Positions 17,987 through 27,358 of a DNA stretch of 64,000 nucleotides are shown here, one piece after another. Every line of letters starts with the position of its first letter. The stretch's first letter is position 1. A model generated the notes under the pieces. That model was not told the DNA's origin. It saw only the letters and a program-made list of their open reading frames with translations, and ran no database searches. The stretch is from Streptomyces sp. CB02959 (GTDB lineage Bacteria; Actinomycetota; Actinomycetes; Streptomycetales; Streptomycetaceae), in NCBI RefSeq assembly GCF_002803155.1, contig NZ_NNBP01000030.1, positions 53,439-117,438 of the forward strand, read 5' to 3'. The position numbers were made by a program, and so were the translations under genes.

Positions 17987-19525
17987 CGGGCCATCAGGAC
18001 TGTTGGGGTCCTCAAGCAGGACTCGGCAGGCCAGGTGCAGAGCGAGCCTCAGGGCCGGGTCATCGGGGTCGCAGCCGAGGGCCCTGAGGCGCTCCATGCG
18101 GGCGGTAACCGTATTGCGGTGCACCCCCAGCCGCGCCGCGACTGCGGACGCGGCGCCTGCGTCGAGCCATGCTGCGAGCGTTCGCAGCAAGGAGCCGTCC
18201 CGGTCTGTGCGCAGCACCGGCGCGAGCAGCGCTTCGGCTGGGGCGCGGAGCGCGTCGGTGGGCAAGGCGGCCAGAAGGCGGGCGGGTCCCATCCGATCGG
18301 CGCGCACGACGTTGAGGGGACGCGCGGCACGGACCGCGGCCACCGCGTCGTCGAGCGCCGGCCCGAGCCCGGCGAGGTCGTTCACCGGCCCGGCGACCGC
18401 CCCGGCCAAGGGCACCGGCGCGGTGGGCTCCGTGAGCACGGCACGGAGTCTGCGCTCGGCGCGGCCGAGCGGGTCGGAGATGTCCGCGGGTTCTCCCTGG
18501 TGGGCCCAGGCAACCCAACAGCCTTCGTATGCAACGAGCGGCCCGCCCCGGCCTCCACGCGACCACCAGGCGCACAGCAACCCGCCCAGAGGCTCTGGCG
18601 CGTCCGCCGCTTCGGCCGGGCGGATGACGTTCACCGTGAAAGGCCCCTGGAGGGGCCAGCCCAGCGCCAGAGCCTGAGCCAGCAGCGGGTCGGGCGCGAG
18701 CGTCGAAGGCCCGGCGCTCGGCCCGCACCGCCGGCGTGTGAGCAGCTCCGCGAGCAGTCCCGAGGCGTAGCGGCTTGTGCGTTCTGCCCTCAGGCGCTCA
18801 CGGGCGGCCCAGGCCGTCAGGGGAGCGATCGCCAGGCCCAGAATTTCTTGGACGGTCGACGCCCAGCCCGCCGCACGGGTCCGAGACCGAGCCACGAGCC
18901 ACGCGAGCGCTCCTCCCTCCGGGTCGTTCACCTCCACCCGCACCGCCACTGATCCGGCGTGCTCGTCGAGTGCCGCCGCACGGCCCGCGATCACCTCGCC
19001 ACCAGGGATGACGAGCGCCACCGAGGTCGAGGGCAGCACCGCGTGCAACGCCGAGACGATGTGCGGGGCGTTCGTGCCGGCCTCGGCGATACGGCGAGCG
19101 GCGGCCGCGAGCAGCGCCGTCCGTCCCGCCTCGGGCTGGGCGACGGCCGAGGCAATGCGTACGGCGGCGTCCGGGGCGTCCCCGGCCACCACGAGCAGCG
19201 GGACACCGAGCCGTTCGGCCAGCTCCGCAACGGATGCCGGATTTACCGTGCCCTGGGCGACGACCACGCACGCGGCCGCGTGCTCCCACGCCTTGCGCAG
19301 AGCCATCTCGACTGTCCATGAGGCCGACGCGGCAAGAGCGGTCAGGACGACGGCGGTGTGTGGTTGCAGCCCGTCCAGCACGTCGAGCCGGTCGGCGATA
19401 CGGACGCCTCGCACCTCGACGCTGCGATCGACCGGTCCGTACACGGTGACATCGGCGAGCAGCCCCTGCTGGAGGAGTTCGGTGAGGGTCAGGAAGCGGC
19501 CGTCTGCGGGGCGCTTGTCCGTCAC
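17975..19525 (-). CDS. PucR-family transcriptional regulator
   Basis: 516 residues. The N-terminal PucR domain (about 10-130) begins RFLTLTELLQQGLLADVTVY, the middle is a GGDEF-like sensor region, and the C-terminal HTH_30 domain (about 455-510) has LLRTLAAWLDAGAASAVAAR and LGVHRNTVTARMERLRALG. PucR proteins sense purine or ureide catabolites, which fits the surrounding hydantoinase genes. The GTG start overlaps the upstream DUF917 stop as GTGA. It is the last gene of a three-gene operon whose 3' end meets hyuB. Confidence 0.93.
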   Translation of the reverse strand: MTDKRPADGRFLTLTELLQQGLLADVTVYGPVDRSVEVRGVRIADRLDVLDGLQPHTAVVLTALAASASWTVEMALRKAWEHAAACVVVAQGTVNPASVAELAERLGVPLLVVAGDAPDAAVRIASAVAQPEAGRTALLAAAARRIAEAGTNAPHIVSALHAVLPSTSVALVIPGGEVIAGRAAALDEHAGSVAVRVEVNDPEGGALAWLVARSRTRAAGWASTVQEILGLAIAPLTAWAARERLRAERTSRYASGLLAELLTRRRCGPSAGPSTLAPDPLLAQALALGWPLQGPFTVNVIRPAEAADAPEPLGGLLCAWWSRGGRGGPLVAYEGCWVAWAHQGEPADISDPLGRAERRLRAVLTEPTAPVPLAGAVAGPVNDLAGLGPALDDAVAAVRAARPLNVVRADRMGPARLLAALPTDALRAPAEALLAPVLRTDRDGSLLRTLAAWLDAGAASAVAARLGVHRNTVTARMERLRALGCDPDDPALRLALHLACRVLLEDPNSPDGPSAT

Positions 19526-20673
19526 TGCTTGCCTCCCGTATGCCGTGCCGCCGCTGCGGGGGCAGCGCTGCACCCGTTGCTCTCTGAGGTGCTCTCCAGC
19601 GGTGCCAGTGCACCGACCCGGGCCAGGGCTCGGCCCTCGGGGGTGTGCCAGGCCGGCACCGATTCGAGGACGACGATCTCGACTTCCGTTCCCGGCACGG
19701 CCCGCTCGACGTCCACGACCCGCCCGTCGGCGGCGGAGAGGATGAGGATCTGATCGGGTGCTGCGGCCGCCACGGCACCGTCCGCGAGGGCGAGCAGCAC
19801 CTCGTTGTGGGCCTCCAAGCGGAATCGGCGCCGCAGCCCCTCGGCCTCGGTGACGATGACGCTGGTGGGGGTGGACGGCAGCGCCGCGCGGGACGGGCGG
19901 AGTGTCACACCGTACGGGCTGCTTGTGGGCTGCTCCACGGCTGCGATCCTTCCCCGGCACAGCCGTCGGGGCCGCCACGGCGTGAATCGCTCACGCTCAG
20001 TGGCGGCACCGGCGGCAAGGGCTCGGCTGACCGTGCCGGGCACCAGGCAGCGGGCGAGATCAGCGCCTTCCAAGGGGTAGGCGGCGACGACCGCCCAGCC
20101 ACCGGCGGCCAGCACCAAGGGGCGCACCAGCTCCTCCACGCTGCTGCCTGCCGACTCGACGGCGATCACATCCCCACTGCAGGTGGCGAGGGCTAGCGGG
20201 GCCGGGCAGTTGCCTGCGAGGGTGAAAGTGGTCTGCTCCAGAAGGGGCATCACTCGTCCGCAGCCGTCGCCGTCGACGAGCGGAAGGCCCAGCCGCGCGG
20301 CCGCAGCAAGGGCGATGAGGGCGTTCTCGGCAGCAGTGTTGAGGGCCACGACGGCCTGCGCGGTCCGCCCCACGACGCGTTCCACCGCACGTACGGCCTT
20401 CACTGGCTCGTCGCCGGTAGGGAGTTGCTCGGCCAGAGCGGCCGAGGCACCGGCGAGGGTGAGGGTCAGGCACAGACCTGTCGCGTCGAGACGGTCGGCC
20501 GGCAGTAGAGGGACCGGCCCGTGTGCGGCGATTTCGGCGCTCGCCCAGTGCAGCGCCACACGATAAGCGCACTCCTCCGTACCGGCTGCGAGCACGCGCG
20601 CACCAACCGCCAAGTGCGCCAAATCCGTGCTGGTCACCCACGACGGTGCAGGGACGGTTCCCGGAGAACTCAT
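19522..20673 (-). CDS. DUF917-family protein, hydantoin metabolism
   Basis: 383 residues matching DUF917: DLAHLAVGARVLAAG, ENALIALAAAARLGLPLVDG, DGCGRVMPLLEQTTF and a C-terminal beta domain. DUF917 proteins are regular neighbours of hydantoinase genes; one branch has been characterised as an S-methyl thiohydantoin desulfurase, but whether this one has that activity is open. The family motif is usually GGGG-rich at the start; here it reads LAVGARVLAAGTEE, a degenerate form. It overlaps both neighbours by four bases, so all three are co-translated. Confidence 0.85.
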   Translation of the reverse strand: MSSPGTVPAPSWVTSTDLAHLAVGARVLAAGTEECAYRVALHWASAEIAAHGPVPLLPADRLDATGLCLTLTLAGASAALAEQLPTGDEPVKAVRAVERVVGRTAQAVVALNTAAENALIALAAAARLGLPLVDGDGCGRVMPLLEQTTFTLAGNCPAPLALATCSGDVIAVESAGSSVEELVRPLVLAAGGWAVVAAYPLEGADLARCLVPGTVSRALAAGAATERERFTPWRPRRLCRGRIAAVEQPTSSPYGVTLRPSRAALPSTPTSVIVTEAEGLRRRFRLEAHNEVLLALADGAVAAAAPDQILILSAADGRVVDVERAVPGTEVEIVVLESVPAWHTPEGRALARVGALAPLESTSESNGCSAAPAAAARHTGGKQ

Positions 20674-22010
20674 GCGGGTACTCCCGCCGCCGGCCGTCCC
20701 GCAGCGCGCACCGTCACCCGATGGACACCGGCCGGCAGATAGGCGACAGGGGCGTGACTGATGCTCTCGATGTGGGCCGTGTCGGGTGCCGCTCCGGCCG
20801 CCACCACACGAGAGAGGGCATGATCTCGTACCGCTGCGAGCCGCTGCTCGAACTCGGCACGCCCGGCCACCACGACAAACTGCTCATGGTCGACCCGGCA
20901 TATGGAGGAGGCGGCGAATCGGGCCGCGTCGGTCAGACACCTGGTGCGCAGGTCGGCGCCGGCACCGGGGGCTCCGATCAGCTCGGCGCCGCCACCGGTG
21001 TAGACCAGTTCGGTGTCGGCGGCGCGCTCACGCTGCCGGGCGACGAACCGGGCCAGATCCTCAGGCTCGGCCTGGCGGCTGTCGTACTCGTGGATGTCCG
21101 GGGAGCCGAGGTGCACGGGCACTGCCAGCGGGCCGGGCCCGGGCCGTACGGCACGCTCGGGTTCGCCGTCGACGACGGCGAGGCAGCGCACCGCGCGTGC
21201 GCCCGCGTCGACCACGAGCGCCCTGCCCGCGCCCGCTGCAGCGGCCGCACCACGGGCGGCGCATGCGGTGGTGGGGACGGTGGCTATCACCGGATAGCAG
21301 CGAAAGTACTCAGCAGAGACCAGACCGCCGTCGTCGCGTGCGAAGAACAGGGGCGCGGTCAGTCCCGCCGACCGCAACGCGCGTGCGGCCTCGGTGGCCA
21401 GGTGCGCCGCCCAGTCGCCGAGGGCCGCGTTGACGGCAGTGGCGTTCTCCCGCTCCCGCAGCCCCGCTGAGCCGATTTCATGAGAGAGGCTGATGGCCGC
21501 ACCTGGTACCACGTCCGCCAGGACGGCTGCGGCCTCCAGCTCGGGCCCCGGGTGGGTGGGCGCGCCCGCCGCACAGACGGCGAACGCGGATACGTCCGCC
21601 GCGCGGGCCTGCCGTGCAAAGGCCGCGACGGCGGACCGGTCCAACGGCGCCGCCGGCCCGCCGGTGACCGTTCCGCCTCCGGCGACCACGGCAGTCAGCG
21701 CGTCCACGGCCGTCCTGGCCGGCGCAGGCCAGTCGGCGAGGGGAGCAAGCGCCGGATGACTGCCAGACGCGATACGCACCAGAGCCACGCGCCGCACCGC
21801 ATGAGGACGCCGGGCAAGGTCCGTAACGAGGGCGACCGACTCGGCCCCGGAAGCGAGCGGACCCAGCTCGGCCAGGACACGGCGTACGGACTCGGCGGTC
21901 CCGGCCGTGCTGTCGACCACGGCGTGCGCCGCCAGGCGTCCGTCGCGGTCCAGAAGCGTTGCCACACAGGTGGCGCGCCCAAGGTCGATGCCGAGTCTCA
22001 CCCACACCAT
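20670..22010 (-). CDS. Hydantoinase/oxoprolinase-like protein (short, actin-like fold)
   Basis: 446 residues, shorter than HyuA. It begins VRLGIDLGRATCVATLLDRD, where the canonical DxGGT phosphate loop is altered to DLGRAT. Later segments match the family: PGAAISLSHEIGSAGLRERE and ALVVDAGARAVRCLAVVDG, where the second phosphate loop is likewise changed. It may be a catalytically altered paralogue or an accessory to the DUF917 protein, with which it overlaps by four bases. It is the first gene of the three-gene unit that ends in pucR. Confidence 0.8.
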   Translation of the reverse strand: MVWVRLGIDLGRATCVATLLDRDGRLAAHAVVDSTAGTAESVRRVLAELGPLASGAESVALVTDLARRPHAVRRVALVRIASGSHPALAPLADWPAPARTAVDALTAVVAGGGTVTGGPAAPLDRSAVAAFARQARAADVSAFAVCAAGAPTHPGPELEAAAVLADVVPGAAISLSHEIGSAGLRERENATAVNAALGDWAAHLATEAARALRSAGLTAPLFFARDDGGLVSAEYFRCYPVIATVPTTACAARGAAAAAGAGRALVVDAGARAVRCLAVVDGEPERAVRPGPGPLAVPVHLGSPDIHEYDSRQAEPEDLARFVARQRERAADTELVYTGGGAELIGAPGAGADLRTRCLTDAARFAASSICRVDHEQFVVVAGRAEFEQRLAAVRDHALSRVVAAGAAPDTAHIESISHAPVAYLPAGVHRVTVRAAGRPAAGVPA

Positions 22011-22026
22011 CCTTCCACCGAGACCG

Positions 22027-22055
22027 CTGGCCTGCCGCTACGCGCGGCAGGCCAG
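22027..22055 (-). terminator. Perfect 12-bp hairpin after the MFS gene
   Basis: CTGGCCTGCCGC and GCGGCAGGCCAG enclose TACGC. It lies between the MFS stop (22092) and the next start (22010) on the same strand, so the transporter is probably a separate transcript from the hydantoinase-like / DUF917 / pucR unit. Confidence 0.7.
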
Positions 22056-22091
22056 AAGCGTCCCCCGCGGCTGCTGAACGAGGTTTCGTGG

Positions 22092-23465
22092 TTACTCCAA
22101 ATCCTTGCCCTCGGTCTCCGGCAGCGGTACCGAGCACAACAGGGCAACCGCCAGGAATCCCATCACGAACAAGATCGTCGACGAGAAGCCCGTCGCCTGC
22201 GCGAGGAGATAGCCGACGACGGAGGGGGCAAGCGAGGTCGCGCCCAGCTGCGCGGCCGTGGCCCAGGCGTAACCGGTCGCCCGCAACGGCGTCGGGTAGA
22301 ACTCACCGTTCCAGGTGTTCCACACGCCCCACGCCCCCAGGCAGAAGAAGGACAGGGCGAAGTTCGCGACGTACATCTGCGTGAGGTTGTCCGCGTAGGC
22401 GAACGCCACACCGGAGACAGCAGCCAGGGCGACGTACGGCAGGAACACCTTCTTACGCCCGAACCGTCCGGTCAGCAGCGACGCCGAGACATAGCCAGGA
22501 ATCATGAACACAGCACTCAAGGCAACGAAGCCGAGGCTGGCAGACATGCTCAGGCCCTTGTCCTGCAGCAGTGTGGGCAGCCACGTCTGCAGCCCCCAGT
22601 ACCCCCAGTTGAAGGCGAAGTTCACCATCAGCATCAGAACGGTGATGCGCAACAGCCGCCCGCGGAAGAGATCGAGCGGCTGCCCTGCCCTCGCTCGCTT
22701 CGCGGCGCCCTCTTGTCCCGCGACGGCGAAGACCGTCCCCTCGGGCACATCCATGCCGAGCCCACGCAGCACGGCCGCTGCTTCGGCGTGGCGGCCGCGT
22801 TCGGCCAGCCAGTAGGGCGACTCCGGGACCCAGGCGCGGATAGCGAAGACCCAGATCCCGGCGAGACCGCTGGTGAGGGCGACCACGTGCCAGCCCAGCC
22901 CACCGAGCAGCTGGGTGACTCCGACCGCGAGGAGCACACCGATTGGCCAGCCGATGGACAGGTACACAGCGGCCCGACCCCGCAGGCGCGAGGGGAGCAG
23001 CTCAAGGAAGTAGGGGAAGGTGACCGTGTAGATGCCGGCGAGGGCTATTCCCGACAGGAACCGGGTCACCATCAGCACGGTGAAATTGGGGGAGAGCGTG
23101 CTGGCCAGGGCGATCACCCCGTACACGGCCAAGGACCACAGGCACACCCCGCGGCGTCCGATGCGGTCCGAGACCGGCCCCCAGACCAGGCTCCCGGGAA
23201 TCATGCCGAGCGCCACGGCCGACAGCGCCCAGCCGACCTGCGCCTCGTCGATGCTGAAGGCGCTGCTGAGGTCCCCGGCGACGTAGACCAGAGCGAGCTG
23301 CTCCCACGATTCGATGACGAACGCGCCGAAGAGCGCGACCGCCGCGAGCAGATGCGCGCGCCCGAACGGCATGTCCTCGAACCACTGCCCAACCGGCCGC
23401 AGCGGCTCCTGATGCGCCGCCGCGCCTTCCTCAGCCTCCGGCCCTGTCCCTTGTATGGCACTCAT
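22092..23465 (-). CDS. MFS transporter, metabolite:H+ symporter type
   Basis: 457 residues with twelve predicted helices and both MFS signatures: GPVSDRIGRRG in loop 2-3 and GRFGRKKVF in loop 8-9, plus PESPYWLAERGRHAEA after helix 6. The layout resembles the aromatic-acid and sialate transporter branch. By position it probably imports the cyclic ureide handled by the hydantoinase genes; the substrate is inferred from context only. It is followed by its own terminator. Confidence 0.9.
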   Translation of the reverse strand: MSAIQGTGPEAEEGAAAHQEPLRPVGQWFEDMPFGRAHLLAAVALFGAFVIESWEQLALVYVAGDLSSAFSIDEAQVGWALSAVALGMIPGSLVWGPVSDRIGRRGVCLWSLAVYGVIALASTLSPNFTVLMVTRFLSGIALAGIYTVTFPYFLELLPSRLRGRAAVYLSIGWPIGVLLAVGVTQLLGGLGWHVVALTSGLAGIWVFAIRAWVPESPYWLAERGRHAEAAAVLRGLGMDVPEGTVFAVAGQEGAAKRARAGQPLDLFRGRLLRITVLMLMVNFAFNWGYWGLQTWLPTLLQDKGLSMSASLGFVALSAVFMIPGYVSASLLTGRFGRKKVFLPYVALAAVSGVAFAYADNLTQMYVANFALSFFCLGAWGVWNTWNGEFYPTPLRATGYAWATAAQLGATSLAPSVVGYLLAQATGFSSTILFVMGFLAVALLCSVPLPETEGKDLE

Positions 23466-23699
23466 CCGCTGTCCTCCGCCTCGCCACCGGCACTATGCCC
23501 TCCTCATCGAGGGTGGCGGCACCATAGATAGCACCGGCACCACACCCCTGTGCATCGCGCACAGGCCCGGCGCCCCAGGCGTTGCCGGACGCCCAAAACG
23601 AGGGGCATCCATGATCTGCGAGGTCGTCGGCAGACGCCCGGCGACCTCCCGGCAGGTGCCGTCCATCAGCGCGGCCCGAGCTGTACCGAGAAGCAAGGG

Positions 23700-23851
23700 C
23701 CGTGGCGGGAGGTCGACCAGGCTGAGCGGGCGATCGTCCAACCGATCACGTGGTACACCGAAGAGCGCCTCCACTCCGCGCTCGATTGCGTATCGCCCGC
23801 CGAGTACGAACGCGACTTCTGGCAGAGCCAGGAGCACACCTCGCAGTCCGC
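23700..23851 (+). pseudogene. IS3-family transposase OrfB, C-terminal fragment
   Basis: The plus strand encodes REVDQAERAIVQPITWYTEE then RLHSALDCVSPAEYERDFWQ and a stop, the end of an IS3 OrfB integrase-like transposase (the RLHSALGY type of motif). Everything upstream of it is missing. The 230 bases between it and the MFS gene hold no gene. Confidence 0.8.
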
Positions 23852-23879
23852 CTGAAACAAGATCACCGGACTCTACGAA

Positions 23880-24228
23880 ACTCGGGCAGCTCAGCCAGGG
23901 CGGTCAGCAGCCGTTCGGGGGTGTACGGGACCTCGATACGGCCCAGCTCCTCATGGTGTGTGGGCGGCTGTGTGGTGTAGAGCCGATGGGTGAGGCTGGC
24001 GGCGGTGGCCCGGTCTAGTTCGGTCAGGAGTTCGGCGACCTCGGTAGGGGGTGAGGTCGTCCGGTCCGGCCTCGGCTAACCCGAGGTCTGCGGCAGTCAA
24101 GTGGTGGCCGGACGGGAGGAGAAGATGTCTGCCAGCAGGTCAGGCACGGGCTGGCGCGGTTGTTCCCCGCCCAGCCAGCGCCATACCCGGGATCCGCCGG
24201 GGCTGTCGGGCACGGGCTCGGTCGGCAT
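23880..24228 (-). pseudogene. Unknown small gene with several frameshifts
   Basis: An ATG at 24228 with GGAGG upstream opens MPTEPVPDSPGGSRVWRWLG and stops at 24097. Related coding continues in other frames: LTAADLGLAEAGPDDL, then EVAELLTELDRATAASLTHR and RIEVPYTPERLLTALAELPE. At least two indels are needed to join them. The reconstructed acidic, leucine-rich protein of about 110 residues is unknown to me. Confidence 0.45.
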
Positions 24229-27226
24229 GGCAGGGCCTCCACCGCAGGCGCGATCTCGCTGTGAAAGTCAGGTAACCGACAGTAGTGCACGTGGGGGCCT
24301 CGGGGAGCGCTTCCGCGTCACACCGGGTTCCGCTCCCTTCCGCTCTCCTTGCGCGCCGCGCCGGACCGGGAGCTGCGCATCCCGCACTCCTGGACGTCCG
24401 GCCCAGATCGCTGCCGGGCCGCCTCGGTCGCCTCGGTCCCTTGGTGTACAGGCGTGCCCCGTCATCATGACCGATCTTGGAACGGGTGTGCGAGAACCAG
24501 AAGTGGTTGCCGTTGCCTGCCCCGAGCTGGTGCAGGTCGATCCGAGCCGATGGCGACGCGAAGTCGAACGTGAATGACCCCTGGGAGGAGACTCCTGAAC
24601 AGCGGTTGGACGATCCCGCTGGAGTCGTGCCGTTGGGCAGGTCGTCGACGATCAGCGACCCCGCCGGCAAACCCGTGTTGCAGCGCGGCGGATACGAGTT
24701 GGCGTCCGGTTGCTCGGGGTAGGTGTCGTCGAACCGGTGGACGGCGTTGCCACACTCCGCGTTGTCACACTTCTTCCACGCGGCAGGCTTGGTGTACCAG
24801 CACTTCAGGTAAAGCGGGTTGTGCGTGTCCGGGTCGACGGGCAGCATGCAGGGGCCCTTGCCCGTCTCGTTGGAGGCGCCGTCGGTGGCCGAGGAGGGGT
24901 CGCAGTTGTTGGTGGCGTCGCAGAACAGTCCGATCGGTGGCTTTGCCTGGGTGCGCTCTTGCACGTTCGTCCACCAGGAGGCTCGGTAGCCGGCCTGGAA
25001 GTCACCGGGGCCGAACATTGCGGAGATAGGTCGTGCAGCCCATCCGATCACCTTCTCCTGGTAGGGCCAGTCCTGAGGGTGCGAAGCGTGGGAATAGTCG
25101 TCACCGCCTGATGCGTTTTCCAGGAACGGGGTGCGGTTCTCCTTCCACAGTGGGTTGGCCGGGTTATTGGTCCAGCCCACGCCCCACTTACCGGAGTTGC
25201 TGCCAGCTGTGGACTTGGGGTGATAGCCGGAGTTGTAGGTCCACAGGGCGTAGAACCAGTTTTCGATGTACCTCGGGTCGCCGCCGTTGATGGTCATCCC
25301 GTCGTCGCGGGTGTCGTTCCACTTCCCGATCAGGATGTTCACGCCGGCGGCGATGTTCGCTGCGTAGTCCAGCGCGACGGCCTCCTGCTGCACGGTCGTC
25401 TTGGGGTGCTCGTCCTTCTTCTCTTTGCCGTGCATGCGCATCCCGTCGGTGACCTGGGTGATGCCGTAGCCACAGTCGGCCTCGGCGAAGTTGATCGCCC
25501 ACGGGTCCTTCTGGTAGCCGTCCGCGCTGTACTTGATGCCGTAGTAGTTGCCGATCAGAGCATTGCCGGTAACGCCGGGGACGACGGTGCGGGCGGCCTG
25601 CCACATGTTCGACTCCTGCGCGGTAACGCCGAGCATTACCTGTGCAGGAACGTGCCAGTCCACGCCCGATCCGCCCTTGAGCGGAGTCAGCGGGAACAGT
25701 GACTGGGGCGCATACGCGGCCATGCCGGTGTTCTTCCAGTTCGCCCCGCGGGTAGCTCCCTTGTTCAGTTTGCCCACGACGGCTTGGTCCACGGCCCACT
25801 CGATCTGACGGGGCGTGGGCTGGAATGCCTGCTTCTTCGCATCGCCGCGCGGCACGGAGCAATAGCGGTCGTCATCGACGGGCCCGCTGGCCTGAGTTGC
25901 GGTGCTCGCGCTCTGGGCAGTGAGCACCGGGGAGGTCTCGTTTCCCGCGCGTGCTGACTTTGCGCCGCCGATCAGGTCGCCGGGAGTGGCGTCCAGGACG
26001 GCGGTCTTGCCGGTGTCGATCGTCTTCAGCGTGGTCCGGACGGTCCGCTGGGTGAGTGCCTCTTCGGGTCGAATGCGGGAGTCTTTCCCATCCGCCCATC
26101 GTGACGTGACCGCAGCTTGTCCGTGGCTGGAGACCAGGGCCCCTTTGGCCAGCCCGCCCGGATTGTGCACCATGCCGCCGGCCCGGCTTGTTGTGGAGGC
26201 GGCCTTGCCGGTGATGTACACCTCGCCGGACGGTGTCGCGGTGAGATCGAAGCCGGTCAGGTTGCCCCGGGCAAGTGCGGTCGGCTGGGCATTGCCACTC
26301 GCCTTCTGTAAGTCGCGCTCAGGCACTCGAGAGACGGTCGCTGCCTCTTGTCCGCCGGCGCGAGCCTTGGCTCTCTGGGGCACGCGGTCGATGAACGTCA
26401 CACCGCCGTCAGCATCGGCCTTGAGCTGGAACGGGGTCGCCTTCGTCGTGGCGACCTCGCGTACCTTGCCGCCGGTCACCTTGACGATGTGGTTGCCGCG
26501 CGCCGCCGCGAGGCCCCCTCTGACGGGGATCGCCGAGGTCACTTGGCCGGCGACGGTGACCTTCGACTTCACCTTGCCGGTCGCGGCGGCGACAGTGACC
26601 AGGCGGCTCTCCGGCGACTTCGCAGTGTCGTCCGTCAGAGCGGTGAACACCGCATCCTCCCCCCGGCCGCAGCCAGGTGAGAAGTAGCCGAGCGTTGCCT
26701 GGAACGGCAGCTTCGTGATTCTTCCGGTCTCCAGGTCAACGACCGCGGTGAACGCGCCTCGCGACATCATCTCGGGCTTGTTTGTGAAGGTGCGTGGAGC
26801 GTAGGCGACGGCCGCGTGCTTCCCGGACTCGGTCACACATGCGTTACCTATCCAGGTATCAGTGTCGAACCCGGTTTCGGACAGCGACGCGGCCGTCCTC
26901 CACCGGTAGCCGTCCTTCTCAGCCCCAGTCAGGAGGTGAAAGCCCGTGCCGTCCCCCGAGGTGGTCCAGGCGATGTCCTTCGAAGCCCGATAGTTCTTGC
27001 CGAGCGTTGCCGCCCTCTGCTTCACCGGAAGCGATCGCGGCTTATCTCCTGACTCGGCCACGGACGTTCCACTAGCCCCTGGGCCACTCCAGCCCTGCGC
27101 TGCCTTCTTGGGCACGCCGGGGCTGTCTGCGGCAAAAGCCTGGCTGCCAGCGATGCCGGCGGTAAGCGCTAGTGTGACCCCCACGGTCACAGGTAATCGA
27201 CTGCGTCTGAATCTATTTCTCCGCAC
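24140..27226 (-). CDS. Secreted transglycosylase-like protein with golvesin-type architecture, C-terminus truncated
   Basis: About 1028 residues from a GTG at 27226 with GGGGGT upstream. A signal peptide follows (VTVGVTLALTAGIAGSQAFA, cut before ADSPG). Residues about 30-450 form a repeated beta region. Around 520-720 is a lysozyme-like fold: VPAQVMLGVTAQESNMWQAA, NYYGIKYSADGYQKDPWAIN, ADCGYGITQVTDGM and YALWTYNSGYHP. Streptomyces homologues continue past GNHFWFSHTR into a golvesin/CBM-like domain, but here the sequence diverges near 24470 into an arginine-rich tail. It is thus a secreted peptidoglycan-active candidate missing its last domain, next to IS debris. Confidence 0.75.
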   Translation of the reverse strand: MRRNRFRRSRLPVTVGVTLALTAGIAGSQAFAADSPGVPKKAAQGWSGPGASGTSVAESGDKPRSLPVKQRAATLGKNYRASKDIAWTTSGDGTGFHLLTGAEKDGYRWRTAASLSETGFDTDTWIGNACVTESGKHAAVAYAPRTFTNKPEMMSRGAFTAVVDLETGRITKLPFQATLGYFSPGCGRGEDAVFTALTDDTAKSPESRLVTVAAATGKVKSKVTVAGQVTSAIPVRGGLAAARGNHIVKVTGGKVREVATTKATPFQLKADADGGVTFIDRVPQRAKARAGGQEAATVSRVPERDLQKASGNAQPTALARGNLTGFDLTATPSGEVYITGKAASTTSRAGGMVHNPGGLAKGALVSSHGQAAVTSRWADGKDSRIRPEEALTQRTVRTTLKTIDTGKTAVLDATPGDLIGGAKSARAGNETSPVLTAQSASTATQASGPVDDDRYCSVPRGDAKKQAFQPTPRQIEWAVDQAVVGKLNKGATRGANWKNTGMAAYAPQSLFPLTPLKGGSGVDWHVPAQVMLGVTAQESNMWQAARTVVPGVTGNALIGNYYGIKYSADGYQKDPWAINFAEADCGYGITQVTDGMRMHGKEKKDEHPKTTVQQEAVALDYAANIAAGVNILIGKWNDTRDDGMTINGGDPRYIENWFYALWTYNSGYHPKSTAGSNSGKWGVGWTNNPANPLWKENRTPFLENASGGDDYSHASHPQDWPYQEKVIGWAARPISAMFGPGDFQAGYRASWWTNVQERTQAKPPIGLFCDATNNCDPSSATDGASNETGKGPCMLPVDPDTHNPLYLKCWYTKPAAWKKCDNAECGNAVHRFDDTYPEQPDANSYPPRCNTGLPAGSLIVDDLPNGTTPAGSSNRCSGVSSQGSFTFDFASPSARIDLHQLGAGNGNHFWFSHTRSKIGHDDGARLYTKGPRRPRRPGSDLGRTSRSAGCAAPGPARRARRAEGSGTRCDAEALPEAPTCTTVGYLTFTARSRLRWRPCHADRARARQPRRIPGMALAGRGTTAPARA

Positions 27227-27358
27227 TGCTTTTACCCCCTGGTTTTGTTTCTTCTCACGCCGTGGCGTATCTAGGCTGCACGCCACGGCTGTTCCTTGAA
27301 CTACGCGACTTTCTGGGCACGTACATGGACCATTCCCGAACGTCTCATTTACAAATAC

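Noticed and set aside
21480..23531. A 683-codon plus-strand frame opposite the hydantoinase-like and MFS genes
   Set aside because: Mirror of well-supported minus-strand genes, with the composition of an antisense frame.
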